This document shows, in pieces, positions 16,575-27,270 of a DNA stretch of 34,730 bases (the first letter of the stretch is position 1; every line of letters begins with the position of its first letter). A model generated the notes under the pieces. It worked only from the letters and a program-made list of their open reading frames with translations. It did no database searches and was not told where the DNA came from. Location: assembly GCA_002687015.1 (NCBI GenBank), contig NYZB01000150.1:1-34730 (forward strand). The letters run 5' to 3'. Position numbers and translations under genes: made by a program. This DNA comes from Deltaproteobacteria bacterium. GTDB lineage: Bacteria > Myxococcota_A > UBA9160 > UBA6930.

Positions 16575-17717
16575 CTAGTAGCCGCCCAGCTTCGCCCAGC
16601 GGTCGCGGTGATGGCTGGAGTCGCCGAAGGTCAGCTGGGCCGCCCGCGCGCGCTTCATGTAGAAGCCGATGTCGTACTCGTCGGTCATGCCGACCCCCCC
16701 GTACATCTGGACGCCCTCGTTCGTCACGTGGACGTAGGCGTCCCCACAGCGGACCTTGGCCAGCGACACCAGCTGGCGGAGGTCGCTCGCCCCCTCGTCG
16801 GCCGCGCGCGCGGCCGCCATGACGACGGACCGGGCGAGCTCGATCTCGATGAAGATGTCCGCCGCGCGGTGCTTCAGGGCCTGGAAGGTGCCGATCACTT
16901 CGCCGAACTGCTCGCGGCTCTTCAGGTGCTCGAGGGTAAGGTCGAAAGCCTGCTGCATCCCGCCCAGCATCTCCGCGCACAAGCCGACGGTGGCGCGGTC
17001 GACGACCTGCTCGAGGATCGCTCCGGCCCCATCGATCGCGCCCAGGACCTCGTCCGCTCCGACTCGGACGCCGGAGAGCCGGACGCCCGCCGCGTTCCGG
17101 TGGTCGACCCGGATCTGCCGCACGATCTCGAGCCCCGCACGGTCCTTCGGAACCAGGAAGAGGCTGATGCCCTCCGTCTCGCCCTCGCTGCCCGAGCTGC
17201 GGGCCGAGACCAGCAGGGCGTCGGCCACGTGACCGTCGAGAACCTGGATCTTCTCGCCGTCGAGCACCCACTCGTCGCCCTCGCGTCGCGCCGTCGCACC
17301 GGTCACGGCCAGGTCGTAGCGGCTCTCCGGCCCCTGGTAGGCGAGGGCCAGGAGCTTGTCGCCCGAGACGACCCCCGGGAGCCACTGCTCCTGCTGCTCC
17401 GCGCTGCCCTGGGCCGCCAGGGCGCCGCCGCCCAACAGCACGGTCGAGAGGAAGGGCTCGGGCGCCAGCGTGCGGCCGAGCGCCTCCAGGACGAGGGCCA
17501 GCTCCGCCAGCCCGAGATCGGCGCCACCGTGCGCCTCGGCGAAGGGAATGCCGACCCAACCCAGATCGGCCATCTCCTTCCAGAGGTCTCGGGAGAAGCC
17601 GGTCGCGTCGCGGCCATCCCGGAGCTCGCGCACCCGGGCCACCGGGGACCTCTCGGCCGCGAAGTCGGCGGCGGTCTTGGCGATCAGCTCCTGGTCTTCG
17701 GTGAGGATCAATTCCAC
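16575..17717 (-). CDS. Acyl-CoA dehydrogenase family protein, subunit lacking GTSEIQR
   Basis: 380 aa FAD enzyme, starting at GTG. The N-terminal helical and beta domains are typical (TEDQELIAKTAADF; LAEL...LVLEALGR). MYGGVGMTDEYDIG is the usual C-terminal landmark. Where active acyl-CoA dehydrogenases have EGTSEIQR this one reads FGDSSHHR, so that catalytic/FAD-contact segment is lost. It lies 54 nt after a second, dissimilar dehydrogenase. The combination resembles the alpha2-beta2 heteromeric enzymes known from mycobacterial cholesterol side-chain degradation (FadE pairs). The substrate is unknown. Confidence 0.88.
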   Translation of the reverse strand: MELILTEDQELIAKTAADFAAERSPVARVRELRDGRDATGFSRDLWKEMADLGWVGIPFAEAHGGADLGLAELALVLEALGRTLAPEPFLSTVLLGGGALAAQGSAEQQEQWLPGVVSGDKLLALAYQGPESRYDLAVTGATARREGDEWVLDGEKIQVLDGHVADALLVSARSSGSEGETEGISLFLVPKDRAGLEIVRQIRVDHRNAAGVRLSGVRVGADEVLGAIDGAGAILEQVVDRATVGLCAEMLGGMQQAFDLTLEHLKSREQFGEVIGTFQALKHRAADIFIEIELARSVVMAAARAADEGASDLRQLVSLAKVRCGDAYVHVTNEGVQMYGGVGMTDEYDIGFYMKRARAAQLTFGDSSHHRDRWAKLGGY

Positions 17718-17771
17718 GGGCTCTCTCCTGGGGTCGATCGGTCCGGCGGGCCGGAGCGGAAGGGGCCGAGC

Positions 17772-18965
17772 TCAGTCGGGCAGGCCGAGCACGCGCTTGG
17801 CGATGACGTTGCGCTGGATCTCGGAGGTGCCCCCCTCGATCGTGTTGCCGCGGGAGCGCAGCCAGCTGCGGGTCAGGTCGAGCTCGTCGCTCTCGAAGCC
17901 CTCCCCCTCCCAGCCCAGACCCTGGGGACCGGCGATGTCCATGAGCAGCTCCTGGCGGCGCTGGTTCAGCTCCGTGCCGACCACCTTGAAGATCGAGCTC
18001 TCGGGCCCGGGCTGCTGCCCGGCCTTCGCGGCGTCCCGCGAGCGCTGCATGGTGAGCGCGAAGGAACGGGTGTCCATCTCCACCTGCACGATCCGGTCGC
18101 GCAAGGTGGCATCCGGGAGCGGACCCGCAGCCTCGGCACCGGGCAGGTAGCGACGGGCGCGCTCGGCCAGGGTCGCGCGACTGCCCTCTCCGCTGCCGAA
18201 GGCCTCGGCCACCATCGTGCGCTCGTGCCCCAGGAGGGCCTTCGCCACGGTCCAGCCCGCGTTGACCTTGAAGACGACGTCCTTCTTGAGGGCCTTGGCG
18301 TTCTCGAAGTACGTCTCGCAGAAGGGCGAGGCGCCGCTGATCAGCTGGATGGGGCTGACCGAGACCCCGGGCGTCTCCATGTCGAGCAGGAGGAAGGTGA
18401 TGCCCTCCTGCTTCTTGGCCTCCGGATCCGTGCGGACGAGGGCGAAGATCCAGTCGGCCTGATCCGCGTCCGAGGTCCAGATCTTGCTGCCGTTCAGGAG
18501 GTAGTGGTCGCCGCAGTCCTCGGCACGGGTCTGGAGACCGGCGAGATCCGAGCCCGCTCCGGGCTCGGAGTAGCCCTGGCACCAGCGGATCTCGCCGCGG
18601 CAGATGGGGGGCAGGTGCTCCCGCTTCTGGTCGTCGGTCCCATACTGGAGGAGGGTGGGCCCGATCATGGTCAGGCCAAAGCCGAGCAGCGGCGGCGGAA
18701 GGCGCAGCGCTCGCATCTCCTGGGCCAGGATCTTGGCCTCGTCCTTCGAGAGCCCCCCGCCCCCGAACTCCTTCGGCCAGGTCGGCGCGGTGAAGCCGCG
18801 CTCCGCACAGCGCTCCAGCCAGACCCGCTGGTCCGGGTGGGCCGGCTGCCACTTCCGCCCACCCCAGACCGCAGCGACCGGCGCGTCCTGGCCACGGAGT
18901 GTGGACGGGCACTGCGCGTCGAGCCAGGCGCGGGTCTCGCCGCGAAAGGTCTCCAGATCGGCCAT
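17772..18965 (-). CDS. Acyl-CoA dehydrogenase family protein, GTSEIQR-containing subunit
   Basis: 397 aa; ATG with a GAGGAG ribosome binding site. Family features are TWPKEFGGGGLS, then the FAD-binding stretch WCQGYSEPGAGSDLA, then NGSKIWTSDADQADW. The C-terminus has TIEGGTSEIQRNVIAKRVLGLP (375-396). Relative to the classic YEGTSEIQ motif the glutamate is displaced by one residue (E377), so the base may instead be the Glu in the LLGHERTM helix. Upstream is a TACAAT -10-like element with a 91-nt leader. It is probably the first gene of the run ACAD-ACAD-hemE-hemY-SDR. Confidence 0.9.
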   Translation of the reverse strand: MADLETFRGETRAWLDAQCPSTLRGQDAPVAAVWGGRKWQPAHPDQRVWLERCAERGFTAPTWPKEFGGGGLSKDEAKILAQEMRALRLPPPLLGFGLTMIGPTLLQYGTDDQKREHLPPICRGEIRWCQGYSEPGAGSDLAGLQTRAEDCGDHYLLNGSKIWTSDADQADWIFALVRTDPEAKKQEGITFLLLDMETPGVSVSPIQLISGASPFCETYFENAKALKKDVVFKVNAGWTVAKALLGHERTMVAEAFGSGEGSRATLAERARRYLPGAEAAGPLPDATLRDRIVQVEMDTRSFALTMQRSRDAAKAGQQPGPESSIFKVVGTELNQRRQELLMDIAGPQGLGWEGEGFESDELDLTRSWLRSRGNTIEGGTSEIQRNVIAKRVLGLPD

Positions 18966-19056
18966 GACGACTCCTCGTCGCGGGTGACGCCCGCAGGACT
19001 GTGGGGGGCGACCCGCTCGCCGGACCGAAGGGCGGCGCCGGGCGGGCCGGGGGCGG

Positions 19057-19062
19057 ATTGTA
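19057..19062 (-). promoter_or_regulatory. Candidate -10 element for the acyl-CoA dehydrogenase/hemE run
   Basis: On the minus strand this reads GGCTACAAT, the closest match to TATAAT in the window. It lies 91 nt before the ATG at 18965. No -35 box is recognisable. It shares the gap 18966-19156 with the opposing ispH element. Confidence 0.45.
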
Positions 19063-19144
19063 GCCGGTCACCCGGCGGCCGCCGTGGTGGGCGCAGCCGG
19101 CGGCAGGCCCTGGCCGGGACGGTCGCCGGCGGGGAGAAGGCCGC

Positions 19145-19150
19145 TAGCTT
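19145..19150 (+). promoter_or_regulatory. Candidate -10 element for ispH
   Basis: GCTAGCTT, with TAGCTT ending 6 nt before the ispH ATG. This is too close for a leader with a ribosome binding site, although a GGGGAGAAGG lies upstream at 19134-19143. A leaderless start is predicted. Confidence 0.4.
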
Positions 19151-19156
19151 CCGCCC

Positions 19157-20086
19157 ATGCGCATCCTCCTGGCGAGCCCGCGCGGCTTCTGCGCGGGCGT
19201 CGACCGCGCGATCGAGATCGTCGAGCAGGCCATCGCCCGCTTCGGGCCCCCGGTCTACGTCCGGCACGAGATCGTCCACAACCGACACGTCGTGGAGGGC
19301 CTGCGCGCCAAGGGGGCCCTCTTCGTCGAGGACCCGGCCGAGGTGCCCGAAGGCGCCCTCCTCATCTACAGCGCCCACGGCGTCTCGCCCGCCGTGCGCG
19401 CGGAGGCCGCGCGGCAGAAGCTGCGGACCATCGATGCCACCTGCCCCCTCGTCACCAAGGTGCACGTCGAGGCCCAACGTTTCGATCGCGAGGGGGTCGA
19501 GATCGCGCTGATCGGTCATGCCGGGCACGTCGAGGTCGAGGGGACCATGGGCCATGCCCCCGAGCGCATCCACCTCGTCGAGAACGTGGAGGACGCCGAG
19601 AGACTCGCGGTGCAGGATCCGACCCGCCTCGCCGTGCTCACCCAGACGACCCTGTCCGTGGACGACACGCGAGACATCGTGGAGGTGCTGAGGCGGGGCT
19701 TCCCCGAGATCCGACTGCCTCGCAAGGACGACATCTGCTACGCGACCCAGAGCCGTCAGAATGCAGTGAAGGAGCTGGCGGACCGCGCGGACCTGGTGCT
19801 CGTGGTCGGTGCGCCCGAGTCCTCGAACTCGAACCGGCTGGTAGAGCTGGCCCGCAAGGTCGGTACGAAGGCCCACCTGGTCCAGACCGCGGCGGACATC
19901 GAAGAAGCCTGGGTCGCGAACGTGAGCTGCGTGGGCGTCACGGCGGGGGCGTCGGCCCCGGAGGGGCTGGTCGAGGACGTCGTGACGCGCCTCTCCGAGC
20001 TCGCCCGGGACGAGGTCGAGATCGACCAGCCCGAGCCGGTCGACGAGGGAGTCGTCTTCCAGCTGCCGAGCCAGCTGCGAGGCTAG
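19157..20086 (+). CDS. ispH: 4-hydroxy-3-methylbut-2-enyl diphosphate reductase
   Basis: Last step of the MEP isoprenoid pathway, giving IPP and DMAPP. 309 aa, normal length. The three iron-sulfur cysteines are C12 ([10 protein letters not shown]), C96 (DATCPLV) and C194 ([10 protein letters not shown]). The substrate-site segments [12 protein letters not shown] (121-132) and LTQTTLS (161-167) are present, as is SSNSNRL (222-228). It is the first of three closely spaced genes on this strand; the next starts 9 nt after its stop. Confidence 0.97.
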   Translation: MRILLASPRGFCAGVDRAIEIVEQAIARFGPPVYVRHEIVHNRHVVEGLRAKGALFVEDPAEVPEGALLIYSAHGVSPAVRAEAARQKLRTIDATCPLVTKVHVEAQRFDREGVEIALIGHAGHVEVEGTMGHAPERIHLVENVEDAERLAVQDPTRLAVLTQTTLSVDDTRDIVEVLRRGFPEIRLPRKDDICYATQSRQNAVKELADRADLVLVVGAPESSNSNRLVELARKVGTKAHLVQTAADIEEAWVANVSCVGVTAGASAPEGLVEDVVTRLSELARDEVEIDQPEPVDEGVVFQLPSQLRG

Positions 20087-20094
20087 GCACGGCA

Positions 20095-21258
20095 TTGCCC
20101 GCGGCCGAGACCTTGCGCGTGGCCACCCTGAACGTGTGGGGCCTGGGCGGAGGCCTGAGCCGCCACACCCACGCCCGCATGCGCGCCCTCGGCGAGTCGC
20201 TCCCCGAGCGCGAGCTCGACCTGCTCGCGATCCAGGAGAGCTGGACCGAGGAAGGCCGACGGATCCTCGTCGCGGGTGCGCGCCGTGCGGGCCTGGTCCA
20301 CGCCTGGTCCCGCGAGGCCGCCTTCGGAGGCAGCGGCCTGCTGCTCCTGAGTCGGCGGCCCCTGCGCGACGTGCAGTTCCGGGAGTTCCGGCTCAGCGGT
20401 GTGCCCGAGCGCGTCGACCATGCCGACTACTTCGGGGGCAAGGGCGTGGTGCGGGCCACGGTGGATTCGGCCGCCGGGCCGGTGGACGTGGTCGACACCC
20501 ACCTCATCGCCCACTACGAGACGGCACGGCTCGACTCCTACCACGGGCACCGCGTCGCCCAGCTGATCGAGATCGCGGCGCTGCTCGCCGAGACCCGGCA
20601 CCCGGTGATCGCGTTGGGCGACTTCAACCTGCGCGAGAGCTCGGACGAGCATCGTATCCTGACGGGGCTCACGGGGCTCGCGGACGTGGCCGCTGCCCTC
20701 GATGCCCGGCAGGACACGGTGATGGCCGGCTCGCCCTACCGACGGGGGCTGCCGGGAGCCCGGATCGACTACGTCCTGGCGCGACACGGCAAGGGTGCCC
20801 GATTGGAGCCGCACTCGGTGCGTCGCGCATTCGACGACGAGCTCGTCTTCGGTGGCGAGCCCGGCAGCTACTCCGACCACGCGGGGCTGATCTGTGACCT
20901 GCACGTGGAGAGCTCGCCCGAAGCGCAGCCCTGGGCCGGTGCCGACCCCGAGGCGGCGGGCCTGGCGGCCGCGGCGCTGCTCTACGGGGAGGAACGGGGC
21001 CGAGAGCGGCGCAGTCAGCAGCTCGGGTTGGCGGTGGCCGGCGCACTCGGCTCGGCGGCCCTGGTGCTCTCGAGCCGCACCACCCGTCGCCGCTTCCTGC
21101 GCGGTGCCTGCGGCCTCACGGCGGCCCTGCTGGCGAGCTGCGGCGCCGGGTCGGCGGTACTGGCCTCGACCTTCGGCTCCGAGGAGCAGGCGGCCTACGA
21201 GGAGATCCGCGCGCTCCTGGGCGAGCTGCCGATGGCGCGCAGCACGCGCCTCGGATAG
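20095..21258 (+). CDS. Neutral sphingomyelinase-like (SMPD2-type) phosphodiesterase with two C-terminal membrane helices
   Basis: 387 aa from a TTG, the only start that precedes the first beta strand without running into ispH; a GAGG lies 12 nt upstream. The endonuclease/exonuclease/phosphatase fold is complete: LNVWG (N13), the metal glutamate E48 in IQESW, GGKG (K116), DTHL (H136), GDFN (D176, N178) and SDH (D261-H262). No signal peptide is seen. Residues about 310-326 and 337-358 are hydrophobic, separated by TTRRRFLR, and a short helical tail follows. This order (catalytic domain, two C-terminal membrane helices, helical tail) and many motif-flanking residues resemble human SMPD2 rather than secreted bacterial sphingomyelinases. 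The substrate is likely a phosphodiester lipid; this is inference. Confidence 0.82.
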   Translation: MPAAETLRVATLNVWGLGGGLSRHTHARMRALGESLPERELDLLAIQESWTEEGRRILVAGARRAGLVHAWSREAAFGGSGLLLLSRRPLRDVQFREFRLSGVPERVDHADYFGGKGVVRATVDSAAGPVDVVDTHLIAHYETARLDSYHGHRVAQLIEIAALLAETRHPVIALGDFNLRESSDEHRILTGLTGLADVAAALDARQDTVMAGSPYRRGLPGARIDYVLARHGKGARLEPHSVRRAFDDELVFGGEPGSYSDHAGLICDLHVESSPEAQPWAGADPEAAGLAAAALLYGEERGRERRSQQLGLAVAGALGSAALVLSSRTTRRRFLRGACGLTAALLASCGAGSAVLASTFGSEEQAAYEEIRALLGELPMARSTRLG

Positions 21259-21271
21259 CCTGCCGCGCTTC

Positions 21272-22774
21272 ATGCTCCCCGGAAGACGTGGCCCCACCGA
21301 CCGCGCGCGGCGGGAGGTCGAGGGCCATCTCGAGGAGCTGGGGGACCCGGAGGGGAGCCCGGCCAACCCGACCGGCACCCTGGCCGTCGGCGCGGCGGAG
21401 GCGCCGCTGCCGGCTCCGACCGGCCAGGCCTCCACGCGGGAGATCTGGCGCCTCGCGTGGCCGGTGATGCTCTCCCAGAGCCTGGCGGCCCTCGTGAACC
21501 TGGCCGACGTGGCGATGGTCGGCCGCATCGGGCCCGAAGCCCAGGCGGCCGTCGGCTACGCGGTCCAGCTCTTCTTCGTGTCCCAGTCCGCGCTGTTTGC
21601 GCTCTCCTTCGCCTGCGTCGCCGTGATGGCCCGCGCGATCGGCGCGGGCCAGCCGGACGAGGCCCGGCGCGCCTTCGCAGCCTCGCTGGTGCTGTGCACG
21701 GCCGCGGCCACCCTGCTCACGGCGGCGATGCTCGCCGTCCCCGAGCCGTTGCTGGCCCTGATCTCCGCGGAGCCCGCCGTCATCGAGATCTGCGTCCCCT
21801 ACCTCCGCTACCTGATGAGCTCGGCGGTCCTCCTGGCCATCTGCCTCACCATCGAGAGCGGGCTCCGGGCGGACAAGGACACGCGAACACCCCTGCGGAT
21901 CACGCTCGTCCTGGCCGTCGTCAAGCTGGTGCTCAACGCCCTCCTGATCTTCGGCCTGGCGGGCCTGCCCGCGCTCGGCGTCGACGGAGCGGGTCTCGCG
22001 ACCCTGATCGCACAGCTCGTGGGCGTCGTGCTCTTCGTCGGCGCGATCCGGAGGCGATCGGCCGAGGGTCCCCTGGGCGTTCGCAGCCGGGACCTGCGTG
22101 GAATGCAGCGCCACATGCCGGAGCTGATCCGGATCTCGGTGCCCGGAGTCGCCGAGCGGCTGATCATGAACGTGGCGATGATCTCCTACTTCGCCTTCAT
22201 CGGCGGCTACGGCACGGTGGCGGCGGCGACCTACACGATCGGAATCCGGATCCTGTCCTTCTCGTGGATCCCAGGCATCGGCTACAGCCAGGCAGTCGCC
22301 ACCCTCGTGGGCCAGTCGCTCGGAGCCGACGACGAGGAGGGCGCGCGCTCGGCGGGTTGGCTCGCCGCCAAGCTGGCCGTCGCCACGGCGATCGCGATGG
22401 GTGCGGTGGGAGCGCTGGCCCGGGAGCCCCTCGCGGCGGTCTTCACCGCCGACCCGGAGACGGTGGCGACCCTGGGGCCCTTCATGCTGTGCCTCTCGCT
22501 GGCCCAGCCCGTGATGCAGCTCCACTTCACGCTGGCGGGCGCCTTCCGTGGGGCGGGCGACACCTGGACTCCGCTGGTCGCCTCGGTCCTGGGGAACTGG
22601 ATGTTCCGCGTGCCCCTGGCCTGGTTCGCCGTCGTGGTCCTCGAAGGCCCCCTGCTCTGGGTCTGGCTCGTCTTGATCCTGGACCACCTGACCCGTGCCG
22701 TCTACCTCACCTGGGCCTACCGCCGGGGCACCTGGCTCACCCGCGCCCCCCGCCAGGTCCACGAGAGGCCCTGA
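21272..22774 (+). CDS. MATE family efflux transporter
   Basis: 500 aa multidrug/toxic-compound exporter of the inner membrane, driven by Na+ or H+. About 60 hydrophilic N-terminal residues precede twelve hydrophobic segments that begin at REIWRLAWPVMLSQSL. MATE hallmarks are LVNLADVAMVGRIG, then QPVMQLHFTLAGAFRGAGDTWTP in the C-terminal half. The ATG is 13 nt after the stop of the phosphodiesterase gene, so the two are likely co-transcribed. MATE-like NorM-type drug export is one option, but some relatives move lipid-linked or small metabolites. The cargo is unknown. Confidence 0.9.
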   Translation: MLPGRRGPTDRARREVEGHLEELGDPEGSPANPTGTLAVGAAEAPLPAPTGQASTREIWRLAWPVMLSQSLAALVNLADVAMVGRIGPEAQAAVGYAVQLFFVSQSALFALSFACVAVMARAIGAGQPDEARRAFAASLVLCTAAATLLTAAMLAVPEPLLALISAEPAVIEICVPYLRYLMSSAVLLAICLTIESGLRADKDTRTPLRITLVLAVVKLVLNALLIFGLAGLPALGVDGAGLATLIAQLVGVVLFVGAIRRRSAEGPLGVRSRDLRGMQRHMPELIRISVPGVAERLIMNVAMISYFAFIGGYGTVAAATYTIGIRILSFSWIPGIGYSQAVATLVGQSLGADDEEGARSAGWLAAKLAVATAIAMGAVGALAREPLAAVFTADPETVATLGPFMLCLSLAQPVMQLHFTLAGAFRGAGDTWTPLVASVLGNWMFRVPLAWFAVVVLEGPLLWVWLVLILDHLTRAVYLTWAYRRGTWLTRAPRQVHERP

Positions 22775-22809
22775 CCCCTCCGTGAGCTCCTTCTGGGATG
22801 CGGATCGGG

Positions 22810-25122
<2,313 letters not shown>

Positions 25123-25156
25123 GCGTGCGGGACTCCGGCGCCACGACCCTGGAGCG

Positions 25157-25498
25157 TCATTCTTCCAGGACTCCGGCGCGCAGGGGATATCCGTTCTCTT
25201 CGGCCAGATTGTGGACCGTCGCCACCTTGGTTTCCGCCACCTCCAGCGTGTAGACGCCGGCGATGCCCGAGCCGCTGCGGTGGATCTTCAACATCAGGGC
25301 GTTCGACTCCGCTGGGCTCCGGCGAAACACGGACTCGAGCAGTGCGACGACGAAGCCCATGGGAGTGTAGTCGTCGTTGTAGAGCAGGACCTTGAATTGG
25401 GGGGGCTTGACCGCGCGCTTGCGGGTCTTCTCGGCGACGCCCCCCTGACGATCCTGCCTGGGGTCGCCTCCCGACGGGCCGCCCGGTTCCTTCGGCAT
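25157..25498 (-). CDS. clpS: ATP-dependent Clp protease adaptor ClpS
   Basis: 113 aa. Delivers N-end rule substrates to ClpA and binds its N-domain. The core starts at PPQFKVLLYNDDYTPMGFVV (residues about 33-52), the site that reads bulky N-terminal residues. It is preceded by a flexible basic tail. clpS-clpA order is the standard arrangement. There is no Shine-Dalgarno; a -10-like TACCCT sits 6 nt before the ATG. Confidence 0.96.
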   Translation of the reverse strand: MPKEPGGPSGGDPRQDRQGGVAEKTRKRAVKPPQFKVLLYNDDYTPMGFVVALLESVFRRSPAESNALMLKIHRSGSGIAGVYTLEVAETKVATVHNLAEENGYPLRAGVLEE

Positions 25499-25504
25499 CC
25501 GGGG

Positions 25505-25510
25505 AGGGTA
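25505..25510 (-). promoter_or_regulatory. Candidate -10 element for clpS-clpA
   Basis: On the minus strand this reads GCTACCCT, ending 6 nt before the clpS ATG. It lies in a 58-bp divergent gap whose other end holds the mirror-image element of the acyltransferase gene. It predicts a leaderless clpS mRNA. Confidence 0.45.
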
Positions 25511-25543
25511 GCAGGGCGGGGAAGGCAGCCACCCGAGCGGGGC

Positions 25544-25549
25544 TACACT
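25544..25549 (+). promoter_or_regulatory. Candidate -10 element for the COG3146-type acyltransferase
   Basis: GCTACACT, with TACACT ending 7 nt before the ATG at 25557. No ribosome binding site fits in the 7 nt. It predicts a leaderless mRNA and shares a 58-bp gap with the clpS element. Confidence 0.45.
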
Positions 25550-25556
25550 CGGTCCG

Positions 25557-26711
25557 ATGCCGGAGCTCGTAATGCTGAACGGGGTCGGCGAGGTGCCCCG
25601 CGAGGACTGGAATGCCCTGGTCGGCGAGGCCTCGCCCTTCCTGGAGTGGGAATGGCTCGCCTCCCTCGAGGAAGCGGGCTGCGTCGGCGCCGAGCAGGGC
25701 TGGGCGCCCCGGCCCCTGGTGCTCCGCGAGAAGGGCGCTCTGGTCGCGGCCTGCCCCCTCTACCTGAAGGGCCACAGCGAGGGAGAGTTCGTCTTCGACT
25801 GGGGCTGGGCGGACGCCGCCTACCGGGCCGGCATCGACTACTACCCGAAGATGCTGGTCGGCGTCCCCTTCACGCCGGTCACGGGCGCCCGCTTCCTGGT
25901 GGCGAAGGGGGAGGACCGCGGGCTGCGCATCCAACAGCTCGCCCACGCCCTCCTCCAGGTCTGCGAGGGCAACGACCTCTCGAGCATCCACGTGAACTTC
26001 TGCCTCGACGACGAGCGGGCGGCGCTCGAGGAGGCGGGCTACCTGCCCCGGTTGGGCTTCCAGTACCACTGGCACAACCGGGGGCACCGGAGCTTCGAGG
26101 ACTACCTGGGGAGCCTGCGCAGCAAGCGCCGCAACCAGGCGCGCCGGGAGCGCCGCGAGCTGGAGCTGCAGGGCGTGCACGTGGAGCGCCGCACCGGCGA
26201 CGAGATCCCGGACCACCTCTTCGACCCGATGTACGAACTCTACCTCTCGACCATCCGCCACAACCCCTGGGGCCGGCAGTACCTGAACCGCGAGCTCTTC
26301 GACCTGCTGCGCGAGCGCTACCGGGAGCGGCTCTGCTTCATCACGGCCCACCGGGGCCAGGAGCTGATCGCGGGCACGATCAACGTGCAGAAGGGCGACG
26401 CTCTCTACGGCCGCTACTGGGGCTGCTTCGAGGAGCTGCGCCACCTGCACTTCAACGTCTGCTACTACGCCGGGATCGAGCATTGCATCGAGCAGGGGCT
26501 GGCTCGCTTCGAGCCCGGGGCGGGCGGCTCCTACAAGCAGATGCGGGGCTTCGACGCCCAGCCCACCTGGAGCTTCCACCACCTGCGCGACCCACGCCTC
26601 GCCGAGGCCGTCGGTCGCTTCCTCGACAGCGAGCGGGAGGAAGCCGGCTCCGCCATCTCCTGGTACACCGATCACTCGGCCCACCGCCGGAACCGCCGGG
26701 CGGGGGGTTGA
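25557..26711 (+). CDS. COG3146-type predicted N-acyltransferase (GNAT/FemX-like fold)
   Basis: 384 aa soluble protein. The opening EDWNALVGEASPFLEWEWLASLEEAG and the middle NYRRLR-like stretch SLRSKRRNQARRER are typical. FEPGAGGSYKQMRGFDAQPTWSFHHL near residues 320-345 marks this family, which is related to peptidoglycan-type aminoacyl and acyl transferases. The true acceptor is unknown in the family. The gene stands alone between divergent clpS and a convergent gene that ends 17 bp away. Predicted leaderless start, see the -10 element. Confidence 0.85.
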   Translation: MPELVMLNGVGEVPREDWNALVGEASPFLEWEWLASLEEAGCVGAEQGWAPRPLVLREKGALVAACPLYLKGHSEGEFVFDWGWADAAYRAGIDYYPKMLVGVPFTPVTGARFLVAKGEDRGLRIQQLAHALLQVCEGNDLSSIHVNFCLDDERAALEEAGYLPRLGFQYHWHNRGHRSFEDYLGSLRSKRRNQARRERRELELQGVHVERRTGDEIPDHLFDPMYELYLSTIRHNPWGRQYLNRELFDLLRERYRERLCFITAHRGQELIAGTINVQKGDALYGRYWGCFEELRHLHFNVCYYAGIEHCIEQGLARFEPGAGGSYKQMRGFDAQPTWSFHHLRDPRLAEAVGRFLDSEREEAGSAISWYTDHSAHRRNRRAGG

Positions 26712-26727
26712 GGCCGCCGGACCGGGT

Positions 26728-27216
26728 TCAGGTACGCAGGGTCACGCTGCGGTCGGCGTCGGAGACCTCCGGGAGCCAGACCTGGGTGCCGTAGACGGTC
26801 CCGAGCCAGATGCCCGTGTTGCAGCGGAAGATGCGCTTGCGGGGGCTCTCGGCATAGAGCCTCACCTCGACCTCGTCGAGCTCGTAGGCGTCGTCGTCGC
26901 GTTCTCCCCGGCCGGACTGCTTGCGCAGGTAGACCCGGTCGATCGCGTCGAAGCCCACGTAGAAGAGGGAGGGATCGTTCCAGCCCGAGCGGGCCATCTT
27001 GGGATCCCGCGCGCCAGCCAGGGCATCGCCCTCCCAGACCTCGCCCAGGACGTACTTGACCCGGGAGCGGCGCTCGAAGTCGTCGAACCAGGCGACGTCC
27101 AGGGGGAACTCGCGACCGCCGGCCGTCCCCGAGATGCCGATGTAGAGCGCGTCGTCGGTGCCCGCCTGGCGGGCGGTCCCCGTGTTCAGCTGAACGACCA
27201 TTCCTCGCAGGGTCAC
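26728..27216 (-). CDS. Small PLAT/LH2-like domain protein
   Basis: 162 aa from the GTG at 27216, chosen because AAGGAGA lies just upstream at 27220-27226; an in-frame ATG five codons later is the alternative. The start VTLRGMVVQLNTGTARQAGTDD and the following YIGISGTAGG...FPLD resemble PLAT domains, which bind lipids or membranes through a beta-sandwich. A later stretch (VYLRKQSGRGERDDDAYELDEVEVRLY) fits the closing strands. There is no signal peptide. It is divergent from the AttH/CrtC-like gene over a shared promoter region. The family call is moderate; function unknown. Confidence 0.65.
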   Translation of the reverse strand: MTLRGMVVQLNTGTARQAGTDDALYIGISGTAGGREFPLDVAWFDDFERRSRVKYVLGEVWEGDALAGARDPKMARSGWNDPSLFYVGFDAIDRVYLRKQSGRGERDDDAYELDEVEVRLYAESPRKRIFRCNTGIWLGTVYGTQVWLPEVSDADRSVTLRT

Positions 27217-27270
27217 GGATTCTCCTTTGCCTGCCCGCCCAGGTGGCGCGGGTCCTCTTTCGCACGTGGC

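Noticed and set aside
15520-19071. A single 1183-residue protein in the hemE frame
   Set aside because: Only the last 349 residues are HemE; the remainder is a shadow of two acyl-CoA dehydrogenase genes in another frame.
19084-21258. A 724-residue phosphodiesterase with an extra N-terminal domain
   Set aside because: The upstream part is a shadow of ispH and has no family resemblance; the catalytic fold begins right after the ispH stop.
21256-21261. TAGCCT as a separate -10 element for the MATE gene
   Set aside because: Its TAG is the stop codon of the preceding gene, and the two genes are only 13 nt apart, so it is not independent evidence.
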